Assembly (NCBI GenBank): GCA_947500505.1 | Contig: CANMSL010000001.1 | Location: 1-64,000, forward strand | Direction of reading: 5' to 3' | Length of the DNA stretch: 64,000 nt | DNA from: an uncultured Aquimarina sp. | GTDB taxonomy: Bacteria > Bacteroidota > Bacteroidia > Flavobacteriales > Flavobacteriaceae | In this document: positions 50,001 through 58,947 of the stretch, in pieces | How positions within the stretch are numbered: position 1 is the stretch's first letter | Layout of the letters: each line of letters opens with the position of its first letter | Notes under the pieces: model-generated | What the model saw: the letters and a program-made list of their open reading frames with translations, nothing else | What the model was told of the DNA's origin: nothing | The model's database searches: none | Made by a program: the position numbers and the translations under genes

Positions 50001-50692
50001 GTTTCTTTTATAGCTTTTACGACCTGATCTAATCCTATATCATATTGCTTCATTAGTTCGGGATCGACATCAACCTGATATTCCTGAACGTAACCTCCTA
50101 TAGATGCCACCTCAGACACACCGCTTGCAGAAGATAAAGCATATTTCACATAATAATCTTGTATACTTCTCAGTTCCTGTAAGTCCCATCCGCCGGTTAC
50201 GTTTCCATTTTCGTCTCGCCCTTCTAAAGTATACCAAAATATCTGACCTAAACCCGTGGCGTCTGGGCCTAACATTGGATTCACCCCATTGGGTAATAAT
50301 CCATTGGGCAACGAATTCAGTTTTTCTAAAATACGACTACGACTCCAATAGAACTCTATATCTTCTTCAAAAATGATATAGATGCTAGAAAAGCCGAACA
50401 TAGATGAACTACGGATAGTTTTTACACCCGGAATCCCTAGTAAGGAAGTAGTTAATGGATAGGTAATCTGATCTTCGATATCCTGCGGAGATCTTCCCAT
50501 CCATTTTGTAAAAACAATTTGTTGATTTTCACCTATATCAGGAATTGCATCTACAGCAATGGGATTACTTGGCAAAAAACTAATATCTGATTGAAAAGGC
50601 GAGTGAACAAGGCCCAAACCAACAAAAATAAATAATAGCAAAACGGCTACCAGTTTATTTTCTATTAAAAATTTAATGCTTTTGTTTAGCAT
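47003..50692 (-). CDS. CusA-type heavy-metal RND pump
   Basis: 1229 residues, HME-RND signature GTMVDVGVILSENI and GIATDDGVVMATYL, proton-relay acidic residues present. Compared with E. coli CusA (1047 residues) it carries two inserts. One is a hydrophobic insert of about 100 residues between TM6 and TM7 (about 525-628, several extra helices). The other is a polar insert in the porter domain (about 745-790). Pumps Cu(I)/Ag(I) out through the CusC-like channel. Selectivity is inferred from neighbours. Confidence 0.92.
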   Translation of the reverse strand: MLNKSIKFLIENKLVAVLLLFIFVGLGLVHSPFQSDISFLPSNPIAVDAIPDIGENQQIVFTKWMGRSPQDIEDQITYPLTTSLLGIPGVKTIRSSSMFGFSSIYIIFEEDIEFYWSRSRILEKLNSLPNGLLPNGVNPMLGPDATGLGQIFWYTLEGRDENGNVTGGWDLQELRSIQDYYVKYALSSASGVSEVASIGGYVQEYQVDVDPELMKQYDIGLDQVVKAIKETNRDVGAQTLEINQVEYLVRGLGYVKSIADIENAVVGSEDYMAIRIKDIAKVSLGPKSRRGILDKEGAEVVGGVVVARFGANPMEVISNVKNVIKEISTGLPSKILKDGRTSQLTVVPFYDRTELIQETLGTLKEALTLEILVTILVIIIMVFNIRASVLISGLLPVAVLMVFIAMKAFGVDANIVALSGIAIAIGTMVDVGVILSENIVHHIDENKGNLSMNTVVYNATSEVSGAIVTAVLTTIISFIPVFTMIGAEGKLFRPLAFTKTMALVASIVVALFLIPPFAAFLFRKRTTKKAVSFLISIVLMICGLLAIYYGTFLGIILLVFGITRILQEIKKLSEEKSHIINNIVSALAIVFLLAEYWRPLGVDNNLFWNLVFVSLICFGLLGVFSVFRKYYTRILKWTLHNKLLFLSIPIIIIIFGVIILKNTGKEFMPSLNEGSFLLMPTSLPHSGVEENKRVLQQLDMAVATIPEIETVVGKAGRTESALDPAPLSMYENIILYKPQYVLNDKGDRQRFKVNDDGFFELKNGKYASAASVDKNLLIPDEDGEYYRNWRTHIKSPDDIWKEIVKVTKLPGVTSAPKLQPIETRLIMLQTGMRAPMGIKIKGQDLTTIEAFGIELEDVLKQVEGVKDEAVFADRIVGKPYLLIDINRDQIARYGISIEKVQQVLEVALGGMELTQTIEGRERYGIRVRYPRELRSNPSDIKDIYIPVSKRNTIPLSELVTIRYEQGPQVIKSEDTFLVGYVLFDKLDNYAEVNVVENAQQLIIEKIKNGELTVPKGINYQFTGSYENQLRAEKTLSLIVPLALVIIFLILYFQFRSVTTSLMVFSGIAVAFAGGFLMIWFYGQDWFLNINFFGENLRELFQMQTIYLSVAVWVGFIALFGIATDDGVVMATYLTQTFKKNKPGTLEEIQHAVIEAGEKRIRPCLMTTATTILALLPILTSTGRGSDIMIPMAIPSFGGMLVALITLFVVPVLFSWREEFLLKKVKNKQE

Positions 50693-50813
50693 AGATTTAT
50701 AATTTGATAATTGATATGAAGTTACTTGTATTCATAGTGTGAAAACAAGAACTAATCGAACAGCATCTACAACATATGGTTGTATGCATGTTAGTCAAAA
50801 ACAATTAACTAAA

Positions 50814-51230
50814 TCAAATTAAATACGTCTCGTGAAGCAGGAGTATGTCGCAGACCAATTCTGGTGGGGCATACTCTACATAATCGGTCTTAGTGTTTTC
50901 TTTTATAGAAAAAAGATCTACATACGAATAAAAAAATGAGGTAATTACTATTTGTTCAGGAATATCTATTTGGTCAAAAGAAGTCTTCAGCTCATCTTGT
51001 CCTTCTATAACAATAATCTGATCCTTACAACAAGGACTCTTTTTTGCTTCTGTGTGTTGCTCATCAGAATGACTCATCATATTCATTCCACAATCTTTGG
51101 CTTTAGAAAAAACAGCGACATCCACTAAAAATCTCCCACAATAATGTTTTTCTACAGTGAATGACAAAGTAGATAATAATACGAAGCAAGCTAGTATAAA
51201 GGATGTTATTTTGCTAAAAACCTTTTTCAT
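50814..51230 (-). CDS. HYC/CC/PP-type small cysteine protein
   Basis: 138 residues from ATG 51230. After a signal-like helix, the motifs KHYCG (His29-Cys31), PCCKD and APPELV occur in order. This is the HYC_CC_PP family pattern of Bacteroidota, commonly leading copper operons. The His/Cys/Met-rich centre (CGMNMMSHSDEQH) fits copper binding. A TACTTTTG box at 51238-51245 (minus) lies 8 bp before the ATG, so the transcript may be almost leaderless. Confidence 0.75.
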   Translation of the reverse strand: MKKVFSKITSFILACFVLLSTLSFTVEKHYCGRFLVDVAVFSKAKDCGMNMMSHSDEQHTEAKKSPCCKDQIIVIEGQDELKTSFDQIDIPEQIVITSFFYSYVDLFSIKENTKTDYVEYAPPELVCDILLLHETYLI

Positions 51231-51367
51231 TGAGTTACAAAAGTAAGCAATATTTAAAGAAATGATATTTTTTCGCATATTCCTTAGAAATATTTAACAA
51301 AACAATACCATATTAAAAAACGATCTTTTTTAAAAATTTTAGATACTTTTGCCGGAAATTGTAAGGA

Positions 51368-51823
51368 ATGCTGTTTGAAGACTTAAAACCAAAGATTGTT
51401 GACATACTTAAGAATGAAAGTAATTCGGTTACCGAGAGGTTATACCAAACTTGTCGATTACTTAAGGAATCTATAGAATATTATGATTGGGTAGGTTTTT
51501 ATTTCAAAAACGGTGATAAAGAAGAGCTAAAGTTACGCACGTATGTCGGTGAAGAAACAGATCATACTATTATCCCTTTTGGTAAAGGAATTTGTGGACA
51601 AGTTGCGTTATCCAATAAAAATTTTGTTGTTCCGGATGTTCAGGCTCAGGACAACTATATTGCTTGTAGTTTCACTGTTAAATCAGAAATAGTTATTCCC
51701 TTATTTAAAAATGGAGAGAATGTTGGGCAAATTGATATCGATTCTGAAACTCCCGATCCGTTTACAGAAAAAGATGAAAGATTCCTTGAGTTTGTAAATC
51801 AAGAAGTTGCAAAAATTCTATAA
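51368..51823 (+). CDS. GAF protein, free-Met-(R)-sulfoxide reductase-like
   Basis: 151 residues, one GAF domain. The motifs GKGICGQ, VVPDVQA, NYIACS and SEIVIP match free-methionine-(R)-sulfoxide reductase (fRMsr, MsrC). The Cys equivalents of E. coli Cys94 and Cys118 are present, but the first cysteine (Cys84, ACIRIP) is replaced (DHTIIP). Activity through two cysteines is possible. A TACTTTTG box lies at 51344-51351. Confidence 0.75.
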   Translation: MLFEDLKPKIVDILKNESNSVTERLYQTCRLLKESIEYYDWVGFYFKNGDKEELKLRTYVGEETDHTIIPFGKGICGQVALSNKNFVVPDVQAQDNYIACSFTVKSEIVIPLFKNGENVGQIDIDSETPDPFTEKDERFLEFVNQEVAKIL

Positions 51824-52237
51824 CGATCTATTCATTCCATCTTTAATCCAACATTTAAATATCACAGGCTCTATTCTACTAAAATCTATAATCTTTAATT
51901 TCGTAAGCCAGATTGCTTAAAAAAACCAGAGCCTTTTGTCTTTTTTTCTTTTTGGAAATCGAGAAAACAGGAATCTTATCATTAATTACAATTTAAACCA
52001 ATCTCAATCCAGCATAGAATATATTTTTTTATTGCTATCAGATACCTTTATGAATTCCTAAAATATAAGACCTCTCTTTGCTCTATATTTTAAAATTTTC
52101 AGGTATTTTCACCTCCATGTCTTTTACTAAATTTATTTGGCAAATCCTATTTCGTAATAGTTATGGAATAGGAAACATATTGAATCCCTTATTTTCTTTA
52201 AAATAAAACAACAAAAATGAATATCTAATACATAAAA
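51824..52237. other. AT-rich intergenic stretch without a supported gene
   Basis: From the GAF gene to the glpKD operator only AT-rich sequence is seen. A 29-codon frame at 52117-52206 (start MSFTKFIWQIL) has no recognisable family or upstream signals. Confidence 0.5.
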
Positions 52238-52282
52238 AATAATACAAACGATTGTATTATTATAAACTGAGAAATATTTTTT
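52238..52282 (+). promoter_or_regulatory. glpKD promoter with inverted-repeat operator
   Basis: AATAATACAA (52238-52247) and its exact complement TTGTATTATT (52252-52261) flank ACGA. The second arm begins with TTG, followed by a 20-bp spacer and TATTTTTT (52275-52282), 7 of 8 to TAnnTTTG. The repeat overlies -33, as at aceB, but the half-sites differ. It probably controls the glpKD-symporter-galE transcript, with a leader of about 110 nt. Confidence 0.6.
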
Positions 52283-52401
52283 CTATCCATCTAATATTTA
52301 GGATATTTATATTGAAATAGTTATTTCATTAACAAATAGATTCTTTTTTAAGAGAATTCAAGAAGAATTTACGAATAGAAAACAAAGTCAAATATCTTTC
52401 A

Positions 52402-55400
52402 ATGGATACAAAATATATAATTGCATTTGATCAGGGAACGACCAGTACTAGAGCTATCATCTTTAATAACAAAGGTGCTATTTGTGGTATTTCTCAAAAA
52501 GAATTAACTCAGCATTACCCTAAATCGGGATGGGTAGAGCACGATCCTCTAGAAATTTTCAGGCATCAGCAAAAAGTTTTTGAAGAAGTATTATCAACCT
52601 CTAAAATTGCTATTGAAGAGATTGCCGCAATTGGAATTACCAATCAAAGAGAAACTACAGTAGTCTGGGATAGAAACACTGGTGATCCTATTTATAATGC
52701 AATTGTTTGGCTAGATAAGAGAACAGCAAAAATTTGTGAAAATTTAAAAGAAAAAGGATTTGAGGATTATGTTTCTAAAAATACCGGATTAATCATTGAT
52801 TCTTATTTTTCAGGAACTAAATTAAAATGGATTTTGGATCATGTAGAAGGGGCTAGAGAAAAAGCAGAAAAAGGAGACCTTTTATTTGGCACAATCGATA
52901 CTTGGCTTATCTGGAAATTTACCAATGGCAGCAAACATGTTACGGACCATTCTAATGCCTCTCGAACCATGTTGTACAATATTACTCAATTAGAATGGGA
53001 TGAAACGTTACTTAACGCTTTAAATATTCCAAAAAGTGTACTTCCTGAGGTGCAATATTCTTCATCAGATTTTGGAAGTATTTCTTATAAAGGAAATAAC
53101 ATTCCGATATACGGAGTGGCAGGTGATCAGCAAGCCTCCTTATTTGGACAAGGAGGTTATAAATCCGGAATAGCAAAGAATACATACGGAACAGGTTGTT
53201 TTCTGCTTTTAAACACGGGAAAAAATGCTTACCAATCTAAAAATGGTTTATTGACCACACTATGTTGCAGTCTTCCGGAAGATAATATCAAATATGCTCT
53301 GGAAGGCAGTGTTTTTGTAGGGGGAGCCTCTGTACAATGGCTAAGAGATAAATTACAAGTAATCAATAATGCGACAGAAACCGAAGAAATTTGTGTGCGC
53401 ACACCTTCATCCGATGACCTATATGTAGTACCGGCATTCGCTGGTCTTGGTGCTCCTCATTGGGATATGAATGCCAAAGGAGCTATTTATGGGTTAACAT
53501 TAGATTCAGGAAAAAACGATATTATAAAAGCTACTGTTGACGCTCTGGCCTACCAAACGCGTGATGTATTAGATGCTATGGTAGAAGATAGCGGAAAACT
53601 AATGAAAGAATTAAAAGTAGATGGAGGAGCCTCTGCAAACAATTACTTAATGCAATTTCAGGCAGATATTCTGAACGTAGAAGTAGATCGCCCCAAAATG
53701 CTAGAAGTAACTGCACTAGGCGCAGCATTTCTTGCAGGAATAAAAGCCGGTGTGTGGACTAAAAAGGATATTTCGAAAATTAGAGTTGCAGATACCAAGT
53801 TTAAACCTCAAATTACCGAGCATGAACGAACTCGAAAATATAATGGGTGGAAGGAAGCTGTAGAACGTACTAAAACAGCCAATAAAAATATGTTTTCGGT
53901 TAAAGAAGAAGGGCCTATACGGTTTTCTATCCTAGATCGCAAAAGACAATTACAAAGAGTACGGACAACCAAATATGATCTAGTTATAATTGGTGGTGGA
54001 GTTACCGGGGCGGGAATTGCCTTAGATGCCTCGTCGAGAGGATTAAAAGTTTGTCTAATAGAAAAAAATGATTTTGCTTCGGGAACCAGTAATAAATCTA
54101 CGAAACTTATTCACGGTGGACTTCGGTATCTAAAACAAATGGAAATTAGTTTAGTAAAAGAATCCGGAAGTGAAAGAGCTACCGTTCATAAACTTGCTCC
54201 ACATCTGGTAGTTCCGGAAAAAATGTTATTACCCTTAATAGAAGGCGGAACCTATGGTAAAGTTATGACTGCCGTCGGATTAAAGGTCTATGATTTTCTG
54301 GCTAATGTAGAAGGAGATGATAAGCGAAAAATGTTAAGTATTGAAGAAACTGCTAATAAAGAACCATTACTAAACACTAAAGGACTTAAAGGAGGAGGAT
54401 ATTATGCCGAATACAGAACTGATGATGCCAGACTTACGATAGAGCTTCTTAAAAAAGCAGCTTCTTATGGTGCTGACATTATTAATTATTGCGAAATGAC
54501 TTCTTTTAACTATGATGAAGAAGGAAAAATTAAAAGTCTAAAATGTTTAGAACATAATTTAAACAAACAATTTATAATCAAATCCAGAAATTATGTCTCT
54601 GCAGCAGGACCCTGGGTAGATCTTCTAAGAGAGAAAGATGCTTCAATGAACCATAAATATCTTCATCTTACCAAAGGCGTTCATATCGTATTTTCCAGAG
54701 AACGATTCCCGCTTACTCAATCTGTCTATTTTGATGTTCCAGACGGGAGAATGATTTTTGCTATTCCAAGAGGGCGAGCAACATATGTTGGAACTACTGA
54801 TACCAATTATAGTGCTAATCTTAATCGTGTGGTAGCTACAAAGGCGGATGCTCTGTACTTACTAGATGCAGTGAATAATATGTTTTCTACCGTAGATCTC
54901 AATCTGGACGATATAGAATCCAATTGGGCCGGACTTAGACCTTTAATTCACGAAGATGGTAAAGATCCTTCAGAATTATCAAGAAAAGACGAAATCTTTG
55001 TTTCTAAAACCGGATTAATTTCGATAGCCGGAGGAAAACTTACGGGATATAGGAAGATGGCGCAACGTGTCATCGACACAGTGCTAAAAACTATGAATAC
55101 TAAAAAACGAGAGCAATTTTCGAAATCATTTACACAAAGTATTCCTTTAACGAGTGATCCTTTAAAAAATACCGATGAAGTTGATCAGTATTTAGAAGAA
55201 ATCGATCAACGCCTTAAGGATATTGGAGTAGAGAATGAATATTATGGATGGTATTTAACAACTACATATGGTAAACAAGCCGATATTATTATCAATAAAG
55301 CGAATTATTTCCTGAATGATTCTATTGAAGAAAAACTGATTCGGGCTGAGGTATGGTATGGAGTTCATCACGAAATGATAAATGGTCTTGCTGATTTTTT

Positions 55401-55581
55401 TGTTAGAAGAACCGGTAGACTTTATTTTGATATTCAGAGTGTATGGCATTATAGATCCATTGTTCAGGAAGATCTGATTAAATACTTGGGCTGGGATGAA
55501 AAACGTCTGGAAAATGAAAACAATTGTCTGGATTTATTATTACAAGATGCTTCTACATACTACGAATATGAGATTTCATAA
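52402..55581 (+). CDS. Fused glycerol kinase - glycerol-3-phosphate dehydrogenase
   Basis: One uninterrupted frame of 1059 residues. Residues 1-496 are a full FGGY glycerol kinase ([34 protein letters not shown] end). Residue 497 is a Met, perhaps a relic start codon. Residues 497-1059 are a full FAD-linked glycerol-3-phosphate dehydrogenase ([10 protein letters not shown] at about 530, [16 protein letters not shown] tail). No stop or frameshift lies in the join (53880-53990). The two steps glycerol to G3P to DHAP would be made by one chain. In most bacteria they are separate genes. Confidence 0.93.
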   Translation: MDTKYIIAFDQGTTSTRAIIFNNKGAICGISQKELTQHYPKSGWVEHDPLEIFRHQQKVFEEVLSTSKIAIEEIAAIGITNQRETTVVWDRNTGDPIYNAIVWLDKRTAKICENLKEKGFEDYVSKNTGLIIDSYFSGTKLKWILDHVEGAREKAEKGDLLFGTIDTWLIWKFTNGSKHVTDHSNASRTMLYNITQLEWDETLLNALNIPKSVLPEVQYSSSDFGSISYKGNNIPIYGVAGDQQASLFGQGGYKSGIAKNTYGTGCFLLLNTGKNAYQSKNGLLTTLCCSLPEDNIKYALEGSVFVGGASVQWLRDKLQVINNATETEEICVRTPSSDDLYVVPAFAGLGAPHWDMNAKGAIYGLTLDSGKNDIIKATVDALAYQTRDVLDAMVEDSGKLMKELKVDGGASANNYLMQFQADILNVEVDRPKMLEVTALGAAFLAGIKAGVWTKKDISKIRVADTKFKPQITEHERTRKYNGWKEAVERTKTANKNMFSVKEEGPIRFSILDRKRQLQRVRTTKYDLVIIGGGVTGAGIALDASSRGLKVCLIEKNDFASGTSNKSTKLIHGGLRYLKQMEISLVKESGSERATVHKLAPHLVVPEKMLLPLIEGGTYGKVMTAVGLKVYDFLANVEGDDKRKMLSIEETANKEPLLNTKGLKGGGYYAEYRTDDARLTIELLKKAASYGADIINYCEMTSFNYDEEGKIKSLKCLEHNLNKQFIIKSRNYVSAAGPWVDLLREKDASMNHKYLHLTKGVHIVFSRERFPLTQSVYFDVPDGRMIFAIPRGRATYVGTTDTNYSANLNRVVATKADALYLLDAVNNMFSTVDLNLDDIESNWAGLRPLIHEDGKDPSELSRKDEIFVSKTGLISIAGGKLTGYRKMAQRVIDTVLKTMNTKKREQFSKSFTQSIPLTSDPLKNTDEVDQYLEEIDQRLKDIGVENEYYGWYLTTTYGKQADIIINKANYFLNDSIEEKLIRAEVWYGVHHEMINGLADFFVRRTGRLYFDIQSVWHYRSIVQEDLIKYLGWDEKRLENENNCLDLLLQDASTYYEYEIS

Positions 55582-55583
55582 AA

Positions 55584-55610
55584 TTTAAATATTAACATAA
55601 AATATTTAAA
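55584..55610 (+). repeat. AT-rich 10-bp inverted repeat between glpKD and the symporter
   Basis: TTTAAATATT (55584-55593) and AATATTTAAA (55601-55610) are perfect complements around AACATAA. It may form a weak hairpin that stabilises or attenuates the transcript, or be an operator. No T run follows. Confidence 0.4.
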
Positions 55611-55631
55611 CTCTTCAAACACTTTATAACT

Positions 55632-57278
55632 ATGGGAATACTTTCATTTATTGGTTTTACATTATTAGTAGCAGTTTATGCCTGGTGGAAAACCAGAGAT
55701 ACTGATGAAAAGTCAGCAGACGGTTATTATCTGGGAGGAAGAAGTCTTGGCGCAATTACTATAGCAGGTTCATTACTCCTTACCAATCTATCCGCCGAGC
55801 AAATCGTAGGGCTTAATGGCCAGGCATTTTCAGAAGGTATCTTAGTCATGGCTTGGGAAACATTAGCTGCTATTGCAATGGTACTTACTGCTATATGGCT
55901 ACTTCCTAAATACATGAATGTAGGTATTACTACGATTCCCGAATTTATAGAAAAGCGATTTGATGAAAATACTAAAGCAATTCTATCTGTTTTATTCTTG
56001 GTTGCATTTAGTGTCGTTCTATTACCTACAATTCTCTATTCCGGATCATTGGCATTTAGTACTATGTTTGATTTACCTTCTTTATTAGGCTGGTCTCAAT
56101 CTGCTACTATTTGGCTTTGTGTATGGAGTATTGGGCTAATTGGAGTTATATATGCCATTTTTGGTGGCCTTAAGGCTGTTGCGGTGTCGGATCTTATAAA
56201 TGCTATAGGATTATTAATAGGGGGGTTGCTCATTCCATATTTTGGATTGAAACTAATTGGTGACGGAAGTATGATGAACGGCATCAATACATTGTGGACA
56301 GAAAATCAAGATAAATTTCAAGTTACGGGTGGAGTTACTTCATCTATTCCGATAGGAACTGTTTTTACAGGAATGATGATAGCACAAATGTATTATTGGG
56401 GAACCAATCAATCCATATTACAGCGAGTTTTTGGAGCAAAAAGTTTAAAAGAAGGTCAAAAAGGAATGATGCTTGCTGCATTTGTTAAGTTTCTTATTCC
56501 TATTATAGTAGTACTTCCGGGTATCATAGCCTGGAATCTATTTCAAGGAGATCTCGATTCTGCAGATCAGGCTTATCCAGAACTAGTTCGTAAAGTACTT
56601 CCACCTGCATTGCTTGGTTTTTTTGCAGCTGTACTTTTTGGTGCCGTATTAAGTTCATTTAACAGCTTATTGAATAGTAGTGCCACCTTGTTTGGTTTTG
56701 ACCTATATAAAAAATTTTTCAAAACCAATGCAAGTGACCTTCAAACAGTTAAAGCCGGAAAATTATTTGGACTTGTTGTGGCTATTATATCTATGACCAT
56801 TGCACCGTTTATAGCAAATGCTCCAGAAGGTCTATTTTCATATATCCAACAAGCCTTGGGAAGCTTAAGTGTTCCGATTTTAGCAGTTGTCATAATAGGC
56901 ATCATCACAAAAAAAATACCTGCCCTTGGGGCTAAAGTTGTCTTAATCGGTGGGGTTGCTATGTATTTGATCAGTTTACTGATCTTAGGTCCATATTTTA
57001 TAAATAATGCATTATCTGAAGCAACCCTTAATGGTATTACCGATCCAGGTCAATTAGCAATTATTAAAGCAGAAGCGTATCCGCATTTTTTACACATTAT
57101 GGGAATTTTATTTGTTATTAATGTGTTCATTATGCTAATTATTGGACTAGTAAAACCAAAAACAGACATTTATGTCCCTATAACCACAGAAGTGATAGAT
57201 ACCACTCCATGGAAATATGCATTCTTAGTTGGTATTCTTATTACTGCTTTAGTAATTAGCACATACTTAATTTTCTAA
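55632..57278 (+). CDS. Sodium/solute symporter (SSS/SLC5 family)
   Basis: 548 residues with about 13-14 hydrophobic helices; motifs GGRSLGAITIAGSLL (TM1 region), EFIEKRF and IFGGLKAVAVSD match SGLT-like sugar/solute symporters. Only 50 bp after glpKD and 86 bp before galE, all on the plus strand. Substrate may be a sugar, as the galE link suggests, or glycerol, since no glpF is present. Sequence alone does not decide. Confidence 0.85.
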   Translation: MGILSFIGFTLLVAVYAWWKTRDTDEKSADGYYLGGRSLGAITIAGSLLLTNLSAEQIVGLNGQAFSEGILVMAWETLAAIAMVLTAIWLLPKYMNVGITTIPEFIEKRFDENTKAILSVLFLVAFSVVLLPTILYSGSLAFSTMFDLPSLLGWSQSATIWLCVWSIGLIGVIYAIFGGLKAVAVSDLINAIGLLIGGLLIPYFGLKLIGDGSMMNGINTLWTENQDKFQVTGGVTSSIPIGTVFTGMMIAQMYYWGTNQSILQRVFGAKSLKEGQKGMMLAAFVKFLIPIIVVLPGIIAWNLFQGDLDSADQAYPELVRKVLPPALLGFFAAVLFGAVLSSFNSLLNSSATLFGFDLYKKFFKTNASDLQTVKAGKLFGLVVAIISMTIAPFIANAPEGLFSYIQQALGSLSVPILAVVIIGIITKKIPALGAKVVLIGGVAMYLISLLILGPYFINNALSEATLNGITDPGQLAIIKAEAYPHFLHIMGILFVINVFIMLIIGLVKPKTDIYVPITTEVIDTTPWKYAFLVGILITALVISTYLIF

Positions 57279-57364
57279 AACTTATTTCTCATCTACTTTT
57301 AGTAATAGCTAGTATTGTGTTAACTTTACAATTTACTATACTAAAAACTATTGAAAACAAAGAA

Positions 57365-58381
57365 ATGAAAATACTGGTTACTGGTGGTTTAGGGTTTATC
57401 GGATCGCACACTGCGGTAGAATTACAAAAAGAAGGATACGAAGTTATTATTATCGATAATTGTTCCAACTCCTCTATAGAAGTTATAAAAGGTATTGAAG
57501 CCATTTCAGGAAAACGACCCATTTTTGAAAACTTCGATCTAAGAGAAAAGGAAAAAGTTCAGGATTTTTTTAATCGCCATTCGGATATTGAAGGAGTCAT
57601 ACATTTTGCAGCGTCAAAAGCAGTAGGTGAGAGTGTCGTAAAACCACTACTTTATTATGAGAACAACATTGGTGTACTGATTTATATACTTCAGGAATTG
57701 CAGAAAAAAGATAATACTAATTTTATTTTTAGCTCATCCTGTACGGTTTATGGACAAGCAGATGAGTTACCAATCACCGAAAATGCTCCGGTAAAAGCTG
57801 CGGAGTCCCCGTATGGAAACACAAAGCAGATCGGAGAAGAGATAATAAGAGATACCTGTAAGGTACAACCAAATCTTAATGCTATTGCATTGCGTTACTT
57901 TAATCCTATTGGAGCGCATCCTTCTGCAGAAATAGGTGAATTACCAATAGGAGTACCACAAAACCTGGTTCCTTTTATTACTCAAACTGCAATTGGGCTT
58001 AGAGAACAACTTTCTGTTTTTGGAGATGACTATCCCACAGAAGACGGAACATGTATTAGGGATTATATCCATGTGGTTGATCTGGCAAAAGCACACGTAG
58101 TTGCGTTACAGCGTCTTCTTAAAAACAATAATACATCTAACTATGAAGTGTTTAATGTAGGGACGGGAACCGGAAGCTCTGTTCTGGAAGTTATTAAATC
58201 TTTTGAAAAAGTTTCTGATCAAAACCTTAATTACAAAATTGTAGATAGGAGAGAAGGAGATATCACTGCTGCTTATGCCAATACTGATAAAGCTAATAAC
58301 GAACTGGGGTGGAAAGCCAAAAGCAGTTTGGATGATGCGCTATCCTCTGCCTGGAAATGGGAAAAAAAAGTTAGAAGCTAG
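57365..58381 (+). CDS. galE: UDP-glucose 4-epimerase
   Basis: 338 residues from ATG 57365 (MKILVTGGLGFIGSH); the TTG/ATG further upstream is not needed. NAD-binding TGGLGFIGS, catalytic SSSCTVYG with YGNTK (YxxxK), and a complete C-terminal substrate domain. Interconverts UDP-glucose and UDP-galactose. Last gene before a 566-bp gap. Confidence 0.94.
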   Translation: MKILVTGGLGFIGSHTAVELQKEGYEVIIIDNCSNSSIEVIKGIEAISGKRPIFENFDLREKEKVQDFFNRHSDIEGVIHFAASKAVGESVVKPLLYYENNIGVLIYILQELQKKDNTNFIFSSSCTVYGQADELPITENAPVKAAESPYGNTKQIGEEIIRDTCKVQPNLNAIALRYFNPIGAHPSAEIGELPIGVPQNLVPFITQTAIGLREQLSVFGDDYPTEDGTCIRDYIHVVDLAKAHVVALQRLLKNNNTSNYEVFNVGTGTGSSVLEVIKSFEKVSDQNLNYKIVDRREGDITAAYANTDKANNELGWKAKSSLDDALSSAWKWEKKVRS

Positions 58382-58868
58382 ATTACTTAATCTATAAACA
58401 AAATTAATTGCTTCGAGGCTTGCCACAAAATTAAAATTATTTTCCTTCTAATGGAATAAGGACTTATCATCAGTGATTCACTTAGAAATGTTTTTATCAA
58501 TTTTATCTAAATTTCCCGGACACTAACGATAATAGAGCCTCAATGATATTAAGTTATACACTCTAAAATAGCAATTATATATCATCCAGATATAGTTTAT
58601 ATTGGTTTTAGACTTTTTTTAAAATATAAACCACAGCTTTATTTATAATTGATGAATACGATTCTTCTTTCGATCAATATTAGAAAAATGTAGCTTGCTT
58701 AGCTGCATTTATCAAAAAAATATCATACAACTATATTTCGTAACGAATACAAACATCTTTTCAGATAATTGTAATGAAGAACTGTCATTGCTTAATTGCA
58801 TCTTGGAGGATGCTTAAAAGATTCAAAGGACGCTATTAACAAGAAGTATTAAAAATTTATTTTTTATT
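58382..58868. other. Long intergenic stretch without a supported gene
   Basis: Between galE and the ompW-like gene no reading frame with family character is seen. A weak hairpin (58686-58710, 10-bp arms with one G-T pair) would act as a terminator only on the minus strand, where no gene exists. Confidence 0.45.
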
Positions 58869-58898
58869 ATCGAACTATTTTATTAAATTTAGTTCGAT
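58869..58898 (+). promoter_or_regulatory. Inverted repeat upstream of the ompW-alkB pair
   Basis: ATCGAACT (58869-58876) and AGTTCGAT (58891-58898) are perfect complements separated by 14 bp, 50 bp before the ATG. This is a candidate operator for the alkane pair. No clean TAnnTTTG was found with it. Confidence 0.45.
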
Positions 58899-58947
58899 TT
58901 TAAGAATAAATATCTAATTTAGAATTACGGCTTTCAAACTGTTTACC

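Noticed and set aside
52117..52206. 29-codon frame upstream of glpKD
   Set aside because: No family match, no signals, AT-rich; expected by chance.
53880..53990. Possibility that glpK and glpD are separate overlapping genes
   Set aside because: The frame is continuous with no stop; an internal start at Met497 could add a short product but does not remove the fusion.
58686..58710. Hairpin as a terminator for galE
   Set aside because: T run lies on the wrong side for the plus strand, and it is 300 bp from galE.
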